A stretch of 64,000 bases of DNA, taken from Thermoflexales bacterium. Its GTDB lineage: Bacteria; Chloroflexota; Anaerolineae; Fen-1058. Under the pieces are notes generated by a model. That model saw nothing but the letters and a program-made list of their open reading frames with translations, was not told the DNA's origin and did no database searches. The translations under genes were made by a program, and so were the position numbers. The DNA lies in the NCBI GenBank assembly GCA_016931085.1, contig JAFGFO010000293.1, positions 1 to 64,000 on the forward strand, read 5' to 3'. Positions 1 to 9,300 of the stretch are shown here, piece after piece (position 1 is the first letter of the stretch; each line of letters opens with the position of its first letter).

Positions 1-441
1 GGCGTGCGCCTGGACCAGCGCGGTCTGCGCGCTGCTAATAGCGGCCGTGGCAGCCATCACGTGCTCTGGCACGGGTGTGGCTTGCGCTTGCAACTGCCCC
101 AGCCGGGCCTGGGCGCTTTCCAGCTCCAGCTTGGCTCCCGCCGCAGCGCGCTGCAGCTCGGTGTCGTCGAGTGCGGCCAACACCTGCCCGGACTTTACCA
201 GCTCGCCCAGCTCGGCCTCGACTGACTCGACCCTGCCTCCCACGCTAAAGCCCAACTGCACTTGTTGGGCGGGCTGCAGCACGCCGTTAGCTGTAATATT
301 GCCGGCGGCAGGTTGCGCGTACGATTCAGTCCCGGCCGCCCGGGTCGGCGTAGGCTTTGGGGCGATGGGGTTTGCAGTGCACGCTGCCAGGCTCATAACC
401 ATTATCCCTAATGCCAGCCAAATAGCTCTCTGCTTTGTCAT
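1..441 (-). CDS. HlyD/MacA-type periplasmic adaptor lipoprotein, N-terminal part (truncated by window edge)
   Basis: The frame is open from an ATG at 441 (minus strand) to the window edge, giving 147 residues of a longer protein. The first 20 residues are a lipoprotein signal (MTKQRAIW..., hydrophobic core, lipobox LAAC), so the mature N-terminus is probably a lipidated Cys21. A low-complexity Pro/Thr/Ala linker follows. Next comes a biotinyl-lipoyl-like segment (GVLQPAQQVQLGFSVGGRV, then GELVKSGQVLAALDD), and then the start of a coiled-coil hairpin rich in Glu/Gln/Ala. This is the usual adaptor order. A purine-rich AGAGGGG lies just upstream of the ATG. It sits 34 nt downstream of the FtsX permease gene in the same direction, so it is very likely the adaptor partner of that ABC exporter. 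The C-terminal barrel and membrane-proximal domains lie outside the window. Confidence 0.85.
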   Translation of the reverse strand, partial: MTKQRAIWLALGIMVMSLAACTANPIAPKPTPTRAAGTESYAQPAAGNITANGVLQPAQQVQLGFSVGGRVESVEAELGELVKSGQVLAALDDTELQRAAAGAKLELESAQARLGQLQAQATPVPEHVMAATAAISSAQTALVQAHA

Positions 442-475
442 ATATCCCCTCTTTCTCTATCTGATATCTCTATCT

Positions 476-2845
476 CTATCTGCCTTCAATGATAGCCACC
501 GAGTCGAGGCGGGCGAGCATCCGCGCAACGGTGCCAACGTTGGCGGCGAACACTGCCACGGGCACCGGCAGCGTGTACAACCAGGGTGTGGGGTTGAACA
601 CGTTGAATCTCAAGCCGAGCGGGGCGTACCAGCCATATTGCATCCCAAACAGGCTGATGGCACACACGACGATGGTCACCAGCCAGGCCGCGCTGGTGGT
701 CAAGAGGGCCTCGCGCATAATACGTCCCACCAGTTGCAGACGGCTGAAGCCCAACGCCTTCAACACACCGAACTCGACCTGCCGCTGGGCGACAAAGATG
801 GCGTTGAGGCCGGCCAGTGCCAGGGCCGCCACCATGGCGATGATGGTTTCCACTAGCGAGAGGGAAAACAACAGCATGCCCAGTTGTTTTTGAAACAAGG
901 CTGTTTGGTTGCCGTAGGTGAACACGAGATGCCTCTCCCCGGCGATTTGGCTTTCCAGCCAGGCGTCGAGCTCCGCCTTTTGCCCGGCTTTGGGCACGAC
1001 GACGAGCGAGAGGTCAGTCCTCCAAGAGTCCGGATATTCCTCCGCAAACTCTAGTGACATGAAGGATAGCCAAATGTCGTTGGCTGAATCCTCAGGTGGG
1101 GCCAGGATGCCCGCAACCACCAGATCGGAGGGCAGCGTGGGCGCATTGAGGTGGACGGGATGGTCGCGGTCGCCAATCACATCGCCCACCTGGATGTGCC
1201 GGTTTTGGGCGGCGGTCCAGGGAACGACGATGTCGTTGGTGTGGGGGCGCGGCAGATGGCCTTCCGCCAGTTTCAGACCGTAAAGTTCTACTAGGTAGGC
1301 CATATCCTCAGCCGTGATGCCGTAGGCTTCGAGGGGATAGGAGATGCCTGTCGGAGGAATAAAGATTCCCAAGGGCGAAAAGACGGTGACGGGCATAGTG
1401 CGCTCCACCGCCGGGTGTGCACGGATTTGCGCAATCACTGTCGTCTCCAGTGCTAGACTTTTCGGAGAGACCAGGCTTAGCTGTCTCAGGTGAGTCAGTA
1501 ACGGTTGCCTCGCGTCGTTAAAGGCCTCGGCGGCGAATATGAATATCGTTGTGCTCACAACCATCAGCGCCATGGCGCCGATCAGCACCGCGGCCTGGCC
1601 CTTATGCCGCTGGTAGAAGGTCGTCGAGGCTAGCGGGTGGGGCAGGCTTCCGACCTGATCGCGCAGCGTGCCCTTGGAGTGCTTCTCTTCCAGGCTCAAC
1701 TCTCCCCGCTCGACGATTGCCACGGCGTCCAGGCTGCCCAGGGCGCGGCTGGCGGTGAATAGCGTAAAACCGATCACCGCCAGCGGGATGGGCGCCACAA
1801 ACGGGAGCGCCGTCAATTGAAAAGGATTGTAGGCGAACCCTCTAGGTGTGTAGACGGTGGCGTTCAGGAGCGCCATGGTCCCCCACGCCAGCAGGATGCC
1901 AAGCACACTGCCGGTCGTTGCCAGGCCGGCCGTCTCCAGCGTCAGTCGGCGCGCCAACCACGCTTTGCTGTGGCCGACGGTGTGTAGCGTGCCGAACTCG
2001 GGCAAGCGCCGCAGAAAAGCAAGTCGGTTGATGGCGCCGATGACCAGTGTGATGGCGGCCGTCACCAGGAGCACCAGTGGAACGCCAATCTTGTGAAGCA
2101 TTGCTTGTGCCTGTGCCAGTTCCTCCTTCAGGAGCTGATGTGTGGCGATTTCGGTGCGGGAACTGCGGATGGTCTGCTGGAGAAAGTCATCTACCGCCGC
2201 TTCGCGGCCTGGTTGGGCTATGACTAACACGCCGTGACGGGCCAGGTCACGGTAGCGTTCGTGGCTGTCCAGGTATTCGTAAGACACGATCCCCAGCCGG
2301 ACATCGCCCTCGAGAATGCCCACCAGCTCCAGCGGGCTGGCGAGGTTAGCATAGCCTGTCTCGTTCTCAGTCCGCTTGAGCGTGTTACCGATTTCCAATT
2401 TGAGCGCTTGGGCCAGTTCCCGGGAAAGCGCCAAGCCATTGGTGTACGGCTGCGGCAGTTGGCCTTCGACGAGGCTGACGCCACTGCGAGCCAGCACGGT
2501 AGCCACGACTGCTTCCTGCAGGCCGATCAGGCGGAAGGGGGTGTCCACCCCTCCCGCGTTCGGCACGGCGATTTCCACGTTGTTTTGCGGCAGCACCGCC
2601 GCCACGTTTGGATGCACGCGGATCTGAGCCGTCACGGCCGGGTCGAGCGCTGTTCCCAGGTCTGGCTGCACCAGGCTGAATTTGCTCAAGTACCGGTTGA
2701 TGGTGTAGACGGGAGTTATATACGTTTCCAGCAACATGCCAAAGACCAGGTACAGGCCCGAGACCGCCAGGGCCAGCAAAGCGGTTAGTGTCAATGCCCG
2801 GCGCTTATGGCGAAGAGTGTAGGTGAATGGCGAGAGAGGATTCAC
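476..2845 (-). CDS. ABC transporter permease with two FtsX-type halves
   Basis: A 789-residue inner-membrane protein starting with GTG, whose GTGA overlaps the stop of the ATPase gene. It has one N-terminal membrane span, a large extracytoplasmic domain, three spans, then a second span, a second extracytoplasmic domain and three more spans. The two halves are an internal repeat: compare 'QIRVHPNVAAVLP' with 'QIRAHPAVERTMP', and 'LVEGQLPQPYTN' with 'LAEGHLPRPHTN'. FtsX/MacB-like permeases of double length occur in LolCDE/MacB-type exporters, where the domain moves lipids, lipoproteins, peptides or antibiotics mechanically across the envelope. The substrate cannot be told from sequence. The downstream adaptor lipoprotein and upstream ATPase complete the system. 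Translational coupling to the ATPase supports a single complex. Confidence 0.88.
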   Translation of the reverse strand: MNPLSPFTYTLRHKRRALTLTALLALAVSGLYLVFGMLLETYITPVYTINRYLSKFSLVQPDLGTALDPAVTAQIRVHPNVAAVLPQNNVEIAVPNAGGVDTPFRLIGLQEAVVATVLARSGVSLVEGQLPQPYTNGLALSRELAQALKLEIGNTLKRTENETGYANLASPLELVGILEGDVRLGIVSYEYLDSHERYRDLARHGVLVIAQPGREAAVDDFLQQTIRSSRTEIATHQLLKEELAQAQAMLHKIGVPLVLLVTAAITLVIGAINRLAFLRRLPEFGTLHTVGHSKAWLARRLTLETAGLATTGSVLGILLAWGTMALLNATVYTPRGFAYNPFQLTALPFVAPIPLAVIGFTLFTASRALGSLDAVAIVERGELSLEEKHSKGTLRDQVGSLPHPLASTTFYQRHKGQAAVLIGAMALMVVSTTIFIFAAEAFNDARQPLLTHLRQLSLVSPKSLALETTVIAQIRAHPAVERTMPVTVFSPLGIFIPPTGISYPLEAYGITAEDMAYLVELYGLKLAEGHLPRPHTNDIVVPWTAAQNRHIQVGDVIGDRDHPVHLNAPTLPSDLVVAGILAPPEDSANDIWLSFMSLEFAEEYPDSWRTDLSLVVVPKAGQKAELDAWLESQIAGERHLVFTYGNQTALFQKQLGMLLFSLSLVETIIAMVAALALAGLNAIFVAQRQVEFGVLKALGFSRLQLVGRIMREALLTTSAAWLVTIVVCAISLFGMQYGWYAPLGLRFNVFNPTPWLYTLPVPVAVFAANVGTVARMLARLDSVAIIEGR

Positions 2846-3534
2846 GCAGCCACCTCCTGTGCCTGGCGAGCCAGGCGATCTTCCATCTTGGTGATTTGCC
2901 CGTCACGGAGCCGGACGATCAGGTGAGCCTTGTCGAGGATTTCGGGGTTGTGCGTGACGACGATCAGGCTGCCTTGATCGCAGTAGCTGCGCAGCAATGC
3001 CATCACCTGCAGGCCGGTATGCCGGTCTAGCAGCCCGGTCGGCTCGTCGGCAAAGATGAAGCGGGGACGGTGCAGCATGGCGCGCGCCACGGCCACTCGC
3101 TGCCGCTCGCCGCCCGACAGCTCGTAAGGGAAGCGGTGCAGCTTGCTGCCCAGGCTCAGGTCAGCCAGCAGCGCCCTGGCCTGCTCGGCGTGGGCTCTGT
3201 CCTGCACCGGCGCGGCGACCATCACGTTCTCCAGCGCGGTGAGATAGTTGATCAAAAAGTGCTGCTGGAACACAAAGCCGAACTCGCTCCGGCGCAGCGC
3301 CACCCGCTCTCGTTCCGGCATCTTGCTGTAGGCGCGCCCGTCCAGGTAGACCTCGCCGTCCGTCGGCTTGCGCAGCCCGCTCAGCAGGTACAACAGCGAG
3401 CTTTTGCCGGAACCTGAAGGCCCCAGCAGGCCGATGAACTGGTGATCCTCGATCGTAATCGACACGTCGTGGACGGCGTTGAGCGTGCTCTCGCCGTCTT
3501 GATAACGCAGGATTAGCTTTTCCCCTTGTAGCAT
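2842..3534 (-). CDS. ABC transporter ATP-binding protein (LolD/MacB type)
   Basis: A 230-residue ATPase with all expected motifs: Walker A GPSGSGKSS near residue 38, a Q-loop in 'FGFVFQQHFLINYLTALENV', signature LSGGERQRVAVARAM, Walker B FIFADEPTGLLD and the H-loop VVTHNP. Length and the 'EPTGLLD' wording fit the MacB/LolD/FtsE group that works with FtsX-type permeases. It is translated from an ATG preceded by GGAG (in AAGGAGAAAGAA), 21 nt after the small membrane-protein gene, and overlaps the permease start by 4 nt. It should power the double-FtsX permease beside it. The substrate is unknown. Confidence 0.95.
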   Translation of the reverse strand: MLQGEKLILRYQDGESTLNAVHDVSITIEDHQFIGLLGPSGSGKSSLLYLLSGLRKPTDGEVYLDGRAYSKMPERERVALRRSEFGFVFQQHFLINYLTALENVMVAAPVQDRAHAEQARALLADLSLGSKLHRFPYELSGGERQRVAVARAMLHRPRFIFADEPTGLLDRHTGLQVMALLRSYCDQGSLIVVTHNPEILDKAHLIVRLRDGQITKMEDRLARQAQEVAA

Positions 3535-3555
3535 TTCTTTCTCCTTTTTTTCTTG

Positions 3556-3930
3556 CTACTTGCTTAGCAAAAGGTACGAGGTCACGGCGGTGGAGAGCGC
3601 CGTTAGCCACGGCAACAGCTTGTGCATTGTCGAGACAACTGCTGGCCAGGGCTTGTCGATGGTCACCAAGCCGCCAGAAATAATGGTGCCGATAAAGAAC
3701 AATCCGGTGACCACGCCGGCGGCGAGCTCGAGCGCGCTGAGCGCCGTCGTTTTGTTCATCTGGTAAATGGTTACGACGAAAAAAACGAACACGGCCAGCC
3801 CGATCAATTTATGGACATTCAAGAGGAGCACATGGTAGGGCTTTTCGGACCGGCCCAACCAGAAACCGGAAAGAAAAATAAAGCAGAAAGCCACTCCTGC
3901 GCCAAGAACTCGTGATTGAATCGTGCTCAT
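3556..3930 (-). CDS. Small four-span membrane protein of unknown function
   Basis: A 124-residue protein that is almost entirely membrane-embedded. Spans are at roughly residues 8-25, 36-55, 64-85 and 98-121. Two histidines sit at comparable places near the starts of spans two and four (LNVHKLIG and STMHKLLPW), which could in principle ligate a haem as in small cytochrome b-like proteins. There is no sequence motif strong enough to claim it. It is the first gene of the ABC-exporter operon, with AAGGAGAG just before the ATG. It might be a sensor or accessory subunit of the exporter. I do not recognise a named family with confidence. Confidence 0.7.
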   Translation of the reverse strand: MSTIQSRVLGAGVAFCFIFLSGFWLGRSEKPYHVLLLNVHKLIGLAVFVFFVVTIYQMNKTTALSALELAAGVVTGLFFIGTIISGGLVTIDKPWPAVVSTMHKLLPWLTALSTAVTSYLLLSK

Positions 3931-4031
3931 TCAACTCTCCTTTTTGTAATCTCTCTATCTCTATCTGACCTGATCATATCACTTTTTGGCCCGCTTTTCC
4001 ATAGGCGCGTGTCACGCTGCGGCAGTGAGAG

Positions 4032-4066
4032 TTGTCATGCATACCATGACACTGTCATGGTATAAT
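4032..4066. promoter_or_regulatory. Perfect 23-bp palindromic operator overlapping a -10 box, in a divergent intergenic region
   Basis: Arms ATACCATGACA (4041-4051) and TGTCATGGTAT (4053-4063) are exact reverse complements around one central C. The right arm runs into TATAAT (4061-4066), a consensus -10 box for the response-regulator gene. A further TTGTCATG half-site starts at 4032. No good -35 lies 16-18 bp upstream of the -10, which suggests control by a bound regulator. The site lies between the ABC-exporter operon and the response-regulator/kinase pair, so it could control both. A dimeric regulator, possibly the adjacent LuxR-type protein, is the simplest binder. The rest of 3931-4118 holds only a TCTCTATCTCTATC run near the exporter start, similar to one at 455-480. 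Confidence 0.7.
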
Positions 4067-4118
4067 AACTGTGTAACGAACATGGTCTCACTCGCAGATT
4101 TGTGATACAATAAAAGAC

Positions 4119-4751
4119 ATGATTCGCGTTGCCGTTGTAGACGATCATCCCCACGTTGCCATTGCTCTGCGTGCGATGTTGGGCGAGAGCCCCGATATTC
4201 AGTTGGTGGCCGAGGCACGGCGTGGAAGCGAGGCGGCGGCCTTGGTGCGCAGAACGCGCCCGGACGTGCTGCTGCTCGACATGTTCATCGAGCCCGAGTT
4301 CGATGCTCTTTCGGCCGTGCGCCATCTGCGGGCCGATTTCCCCGAGCTAAAAATCTGCCTGCTCAGCGCCTACCTCGAGCCGGCTCGGGTGCGTGATTTG
4401 CTGCAGGCTGGCGTGTATGGCTATATCCTCAAGGATGATGACTATGTCTCGCGGATCGGCACGATCATCCGCGACCTGGCGGACGGGGAGATTTATCTCA
4501 GCCCGCAGGCCTATGCGGCCTTGGCGCAGGCCACACGTGCTGAAGGGGAAAGAAAAGAGCAACTGCTTTCGGAGCGCGAGATCGAAATCCTGCGTTTGGC
4601 CAGGCGCGGCTTGCCCAATCCTCAAATCGCGCAAGCGCTCCACATCTCAGCCGGTACCGTGCGTAACCACCTCAGCGCCATTTATCGCAAGCTGGATGTC
4701 AACAGCCGCCACGAGGCGCTCCAACTGGCGGCCGAGCGCCAATTGATTTGA
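4119..4751 (+). CDS. NarL/FixJ-family DNA-binding response regulator
   Basis: 210 residues. The N-terminal receiver domain has the acidic pair D8/D9, phosphoacceptor D54 in 'VLLLDMF' and conserved K105 in 'GYILKDDD'. The C-terminal LuxR-type helix-turn-helix spans about 148-205 (LSEREIEILRLARRG, then NPQIAQALHISAGTVRNHL). It is followed 72 nt later by a HisKA_3 kinase, the usual partner of this class, and lies divergent from the ABC exporter. The likely job is phosphorylation-dependent transcription control, quite possibly of the exporter operon and of itself. The start ATG lies about 50 nt downstream of the palindrome-overlapped -10 box. The Shine-Dalgarno is weak. Confidence 0.95.
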   Translation: MIRVAVVDDHPHVAIALRAMLGESPDIQLVAEARRGSEAAALVRRTRPDVLLLDMFIEPEFDALSAVRHLRADFPELKICLLSAYLEPARVRDLLQAGVYGYILKDDDYVSRIGTIIRDLADGEIYLSPQAYAALAQATRAEGERKEQLLSEREIEILRLARRGLPNPQIAQALHISAGTVRNHLSAIYRKLDVNSRHEALQLAAERQLI

Positions 4752-4757
4752 AATATA

Positions 4758-4813
4758 AAACGTAATGCGTAAAACGTGAACCGCGAAGCGTGAAACGTAA
4801 AACGTGGAACGTA
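4758..4813. repeat. Heptamer array, eight units, between response regulator and kinase
   Basis: Eight consecutive 7-bp units of the AAACGTA / AAACGTG type, with point variants such as AACCGCG, AAGCGTG and GAACGTA and no loss of register. The array fills nearly all of the spacer between the two genes and ends just before the kinase Shine-Dalgarno. Confidence 0.9.
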
Positions 4814-4823
4814 AGAGGATATC

Positions 4824-6146
4824 GTGGACTATAACGGAATATTGGCCGGCTTGTTGCTGGGCTGGTTCAGCCTGGCCTTGGGGTTTTTGCTTTACCGCTG
4901 GGTGCGTGACTGGTGGCGTGCCTGGCGCTACGGTGTGCCAATTGATCACAGTCTGCTATTGGTGGAATACGGCCGCCGGATGACGAGTGCGCCGGACCGG
5001 CAGGCATTGGGCCAAGTGCTGATGTTTGATGTGCCACGCGCCTTGCAGGTGGAGCAAGCCGTGCTGCTGGTGCGGGAAGGACACGAGCTGACGCCAGATG
5101 GAATGAGCCGACTCATTACAACGCCATTTGCGATGGGCCAGCCCATCGCAAATGCGGCCGATTCGACGAGCACGCTCTGCCTGCCACTGAGCCACGCGGC
5201 TGTGCGCTGGGTGGCCTCGGCTGGAGAGGCGCAAAGGGCCGATCATGGCCGCTTGGGAGAATTGATCCGGCAGGGGCGCGACGAACTGAGCTGGACGAGG
5301 GTGTGGGTACCCTTGATGCGGGGAACCGAGCTGCGTGGGCTGTGGCTGCTTGGTGCGCGGCGCGACGAAAGGCTGTATGCGCCTCAAGACCTGCGTTGGT
5401 TGACGGCCCTCAGTCGTGAGGCCGCCGCTGTGTTGGAAACCTCACTGTATGCTGAGCAGGAACGCCAGGCTGCTTCCGAGATGCGAGCGCTCTACCACCA
5501 ATTAGTCGCCGCACGCGAGCTGGAGCGCGGCCGGCTGTCGCGCGAGCTGCACGATGGCCTGCTGCAAGACTTGTGTGCCGTGACCCGCGATTTAAAAGCC
5601 ATGGAAGCGCAGCAGGAAAGCGGCCAGGTGCTTGTTGCTGACCTGGCAGTGCGCTCTGGCGATAGTGTGCAAGCCTTGCGCGCGATTTGCCAGGATTTGC
5701 GCCCGCCTCTTTTGCAACATGACCTGCCCTCGGCTCTCAAGACTCTGGTGCAAGAACTGGACAAGCGTTCCCCCGCGCCCATTCACATCGAGATCACGGT
5801 TGAGGCTCTGCGCCTGGCCGATGACTTGGCGTTGGCCATCTTTCGCATCGCCCAGGAAGCGCTGAATAATGCCATCCGGCATGCCGACGCCTCCGAGATC
5901 GCCCTTCGCCTGACGCAGTACCCTGACCGGCTGCGTTTGAGTGTCAGCGATGACGGGCGAGGCATTCCGGGCGGCGTGGAAGCGGCTCGTTTTGTGGCCC
6001 AGGGGCACTTTGGATTGGCCGGCATGCGTGAGCGCGCGGCGATGATCGGTGGCAGCTTGGACGTGCAGACTGCCGTTGACTATGGCACGGTGGTAATCCT
6101 CGACCTGCCACTTGACATGTCGATGGGTCAAAAGGCCCAAAGATGA
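4824..6146 (+). CDS. HisKA_3-type sensor histidine kinase with GAF-like domain
   Basis: 440 residues from GTG at 4824, preceded by a clear GTAAGAGGAT. A single membrane span lies at about residues 4-24. A GAF-like sensory region follows (about 50-210, ending 'LRWLTALSREAAAVLETSLYAEQE'). The dimerisation/phosphoacceptor motif is 'RELHDGLLQDL', with His243. The HATPase domain has the N-box 'FRIAQEALNNAIRHADA', G1 'DDGRGIPGG' and G2 'GHFGLAGMRERA'. This domain order is typical of NarX/LiaS/DesK-like kinases that pair with NarL-type regulators, and the regulator is immediately upstream. The ligand is unknown. A perfect 30-bp inverted repeat sits inside the GAF-region coding sequence (5125-5154). 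Confidence 0.93.
   Translation: MDYNGILAGLLLGWFSLALGFLLYRWVRDWWRAWRYGVPIDHSLLLVEYGRRMTSAPDRQALGQVLMFDVPRALQVEQAVLLVREGHELTPDGMSRLITTPFAMGQPIANAADSTSTLCLPLSHAAVRWVASAGEAQRADHGRLGELIRQGRDELSWTRVWVPLMRGTELRGLWLLGARRDERLYAPQDLRWLTALSREAAAVLETSLYAEQERQAASEMRALYHQLVAARELERGRLSRELHDGLLQDLCAVTRDLKAMEAQQESGQVLVADLAVRSGDSVQALRAICQDLRPPLLQHDLPSALKTLVQELDKRSPAPIHIEITVEALRLADDLALAIFRIAQEALNNAIRHADASEIALRLTQYPDRLRLSVSDDGRGIPGGVEAARFVAQGHFGLAGMRERAAMIGGSLDVQTAVDYGTVVILDLPLDMSMGQKAQR
5125..5154. repeat. Perfect 30-bp inverted repeat inside kinase coding sequence
   Basis: CATTTGCGATGGGC (5125-5138) and GCCCATCGCAAATG (5141-5154) are exact reverse complements separated by CA. It encodes '(P)FAMGQPIANA' in a variable loop of the GAF region. 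It looks like an in-frame palindromic insertion. Confidence 0.85.
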
Positions 6147-6149
6147 TCT

Positions 6150-6218
6150 GCAGTTTTGGCCGAAGGCTAAAACTGCCTGCGCTTTGGCAAAGCCAAAGCG
6201 CCTAGTTCTTTTGAACTA
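6150..6218. repeat. Three consecutive hairpins downstream of the kinase gene
   Basis: Hairpin 1 (6150-6176): 12-bp stem GCAGTTTTGGCC / GGCTAAAACTGC with loop GAA and one G.U pair. Hairpin 2 (6179-6201): GCGCTTTGGC / GCCAAAGCGC, loop AAA. Hairpin 3 (6203-6218): TAGTTC / GAACTA, loop TTTT. They begin 4 nt after the kinase stop. They may end transcription or stabilise the 3' end; hairpin 3 has no trailing U-run. The remaining intergenic sequence up to 6355 holds a promoter and a composite repeat. Confidence 0.8.
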
Positions 6219-6250
6219 ACAGCAGTGTGGGCCATTGTCCATAAGGGTCA

Positions 6251-6280
6251 TAGACGCTGGGAGGAGGGGCAATATATAAT
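6251..6280 (+). promoter_or_regulatory. Candidate promoter of the HdrA/MvhD/two-component operon
   Basis: TATAAT at 6275-6280 with TAGACG at 6251-6256, an 18-bp spacer. It lies about 75 nt upstream of the HdrA1 start. The -10 is consensus and the -35 matches four of six positions. The leader between it and the gene consists mainly of a composite heptamer repeat. Confidence 0.45.
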
Positions 6281-6286
6281 GATAAC

Positions 6287-6344
6287 GTAAAGTGTGAAAC
6301 GTCCCTCGGTAGGCTCGGGATGATATAAAACGTAAAACGTGATC
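6287..6344. repeat. Heptamer array interrupted by a 24-bp element (intergenic)
   Basis: Units GTAAAGT, GTGAAAC, then GT followed by a 24-bp element (6303-6326, beginning CCCTCGGTAG and ending GGGATGATAT), then AAAAC, GTAAAAC. Removing the 24 bp restores a GTAAAAC heptamer exactly. The same arrangement recurs inside genes at 41017, 52809, 52847 and 55165. Confidence 0.85.
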
Positions 6345-6355
6345 TTGGGGGTATA

Positions 6356-9300
6356 ATGACAGGCTCGGAATCCCAAATGACGATCCTAACAGTGGAACAG
6401 GGTAAGACTCACAACTCGGAACCCAGAACTCAAAACTCTCTCGTCGGCTCTGTGATGGTCGTCGGCGGCGGCATTGCCGGCATCCAGGCCAGCCTGGATT
6501 TAGCCGATTCGGGCTTCAAGGTCTACCTGGTCGAGACCAAGTCGGCCATCGGTGGGCACATGGCTCAATTGGACAAGACCTTTCCCACCAACGACTGCGC
6601 CATGTGCACCATTAGCCCCAAGCTGGTGGATGTCGGCCGCCACCACAACATCGAATTGATGACCGACAGCGAGGTGGTCAAGCTCCAGGGCCAGGCGGGA
6701 GATTTTACGATCACCGTGCGCCACAAGCCGCGCTACATCGACGTCAGCAAGTGTACCGGCTGCGGCGAGTGTGCCGATGTTTGCCCGGTGATCATCCCTG
6801 GCCGCTTTGACGAGGGGCTGGTCGTTCAGCGCGCCGCGCACAAGCTTTACCCGCAGGCTGTCCCCAACGCTTACGCGATCGAAAAGCTCGGCATCGCCCC
6901 GTGCCGCGATGCCTGCCCGGCCGGCCAACGCGCCCAGGGCTATATCGCCCTCATCCGCGAAGGCCGCTACGACGATGCCATGCGCGTCATCAAGGAAGAT
7001 AACCCTTTCCCCGGCATCTGCGGCCGCATCTGCAACCACCGCTGCGAAGATGCCTGCAATCGGAATTTGGTCGACGAGCCGCTGTCTATTGCGTCCCTCA
7101 AGCGCTTTGTCACCGACAAGGTGTATGCCAAGCCCTACGAGCCGCCCGAGCCGGCCGAGCGCAGTTACCAGGAGCGGGTAGCGATCATCGGCGCAGGCCC
7201 GTGTGGCTTGACGGCCGCCAAGGATTTGTGCAAGCTGGGTTACGGCGTGACGATATTTGAGGCATTGCCGGTGGCCGGTGGTATGCTGCGCGTGGGCGTG
7301 CCCGAATATCGTTTGCCCACCTGGATTGTCGAGCGCGAGGTGCAAGAGATCGTGGACCTGGGTGTGGACCTGCGGCTCAACAGCCCGGTGGCCGATCTGG
7401 ACAAGTTGTTTGAGCAAGGCTTTAGCGCCGTCTTGATCGCCGTCGGCGCCCACGAGGGCCGCAAGCTGCCCATCCCGGGCGCGGACTTGCCTGAAGTGCT
7501 CATCAATACCCAGTTCCTGCGCGATGTTCGCCTGGCCGACGAGCACCCTGAAATCGAAAATCCAAAATCCAAAATCCAAAATCGCCACGTCCTGGTCTTG
7601 GGCGGCGGCAACGTCGCGGTGGACTGCGCGCGCACGGCCGTCCGCCTGGGCGCGGCCAAGGTCGACATGGCATGCCTGGAGAGCCGCGACAAGATGCCGG
7701 CGCACCGTTACGAGATCGAAGAGGCCGAAGAAGAAGGCGTTACGATGTACCCCAGCCACTCGTTCAAGCGGGTCGTTGATAATGGGGGACACGTGACAGG
7801 CGTAGAGGCGGTCAACGTGACGTTTATGGAGTTTGACAGCGAGGGCCGCTTGAACTTGAGCACTGAGGAAGGCAGCGAGCACGTGCTGCCGTGCGATGTG
7901 GTGATTTTCGCCATCGGCCAGCGAGCCGGCCTGGCTTTTATCCCTGAGAGCGCTGGTGTGGGCGTGACCGGGCGCGCGACGGTGGCGGTGAACCCCAATA
8001 CCTTTGCCGCCACGCGCCCGGGCGTGTTTGCCGCCGGCGACGCGACCAGCGGCACCGCCTTTGTGATCGAGGCGGTGGCGGCCGGGCACAAAGTCGCCGA
8101 GTCCATGCACAAATACCTGCGCGGCGAGGAGTTGGAACCCAAGCCCAAGCCGGAATTGCCGGTCGTTCAGTTGACCAAGGCTGAGGTTAACGAGCGCATC
8201 GCGCGCGGCGAGGCGCGTGTCACGCCGCGTGTGCGCATGCAGGCGCTGGGGGCCGCGCAGCGCGCACGCTCGTTTGACGAGGTCAACCTGGGCTACACTG
8301 ACGAGGAGGCGCAAGCCGAGGCCGCCCGCTGCCTGGCCTGCGGCGTGTGCTCCGAGTGCCTCAGTTGTTGGTACAAGTGCGGCGTGGGCGCGATTAACCA
8401 CGATATGGTCGAGCGCCTGGAGGATGTCCGGGCTGGCGCGGTGATCCTGGCGCCTGGCTATGAGGTCTATAATGCCAAGTTGTCGCAAGAATATGGCATG
8501 GGGCGTTATCCCAACGTGGTGACGGCGCTCCAGTTCGAGCGCTTGTTGTCAGCCTCCGGGCCAACGCTGGGGCACATCAAGCGCCTCTCGGACAACGCTT
8601 CCCCTAAAAAGATCGCTTTCTTGCAGTGCGTCGGCAGCCGTGACCAGAATCACGATTATTGTTCCTCAGTCTGCTGCATGTACGCGGCCAAAGAAGCCAT
8701 CATGGCCATCGAGCACGCCCGGGCCGAGGGCGAGGCTGAGCTGGAATGTCACGTGTTTTTCATGGATATGCGTTCCTTCAGCAAAGGCTACGAGGAATAT
8801 TACCGGCGCGCCGAAAAGAAATATGGCGTCAAGTACCACCGCACGCGCATCTCGGCCCTCAAGGAAAACCCGGCCAATGGGAACCTGATACTGCGTTATA
8901 TTGGGGAGGAGCAGTCCCTGCTTGAAGAAGAATTCGACCTGGTGGTGCTCTCGGTCGGCATGGAGATTTCAGAAGGCGTCAAGCAACTGGGCCGCAGCCT
9001 GGGCATCGAGCTGGACGAGTACGGCTTTTGCCACACGACTTTGTTCGATCCCCTGCAGTCCAGTCGCCCCGGCATCTACGTGGCTGGCCCCTTCCGCGAG
9101 CCAAAGGACATTCCCGAATCAGTGGTGGAGGCCAGCGGCGCGGCGGCAGCCGCTGAGGGCTTGCTGGCCTCGTCACGCGGCAAGCTGGCGCGAGAAATCG
9201 TTTACCCGCCGGAGCGTGACGTGGCGGGTGAAGAGCTGCGCATCGGCGTGTTCGTCTGCCACTGTGGCAGCAACATCGGCGGGTACCTGGACGTGCCGGG

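Noticed and set aside
6500..8488. 662-codon open frame on the minus strand opposite HdrA1
   Set aside because: It lies entirely antisense to a gene with clear cofactor motifs; high-GC DNA gives such shadow frames and its translation shows no family motif.
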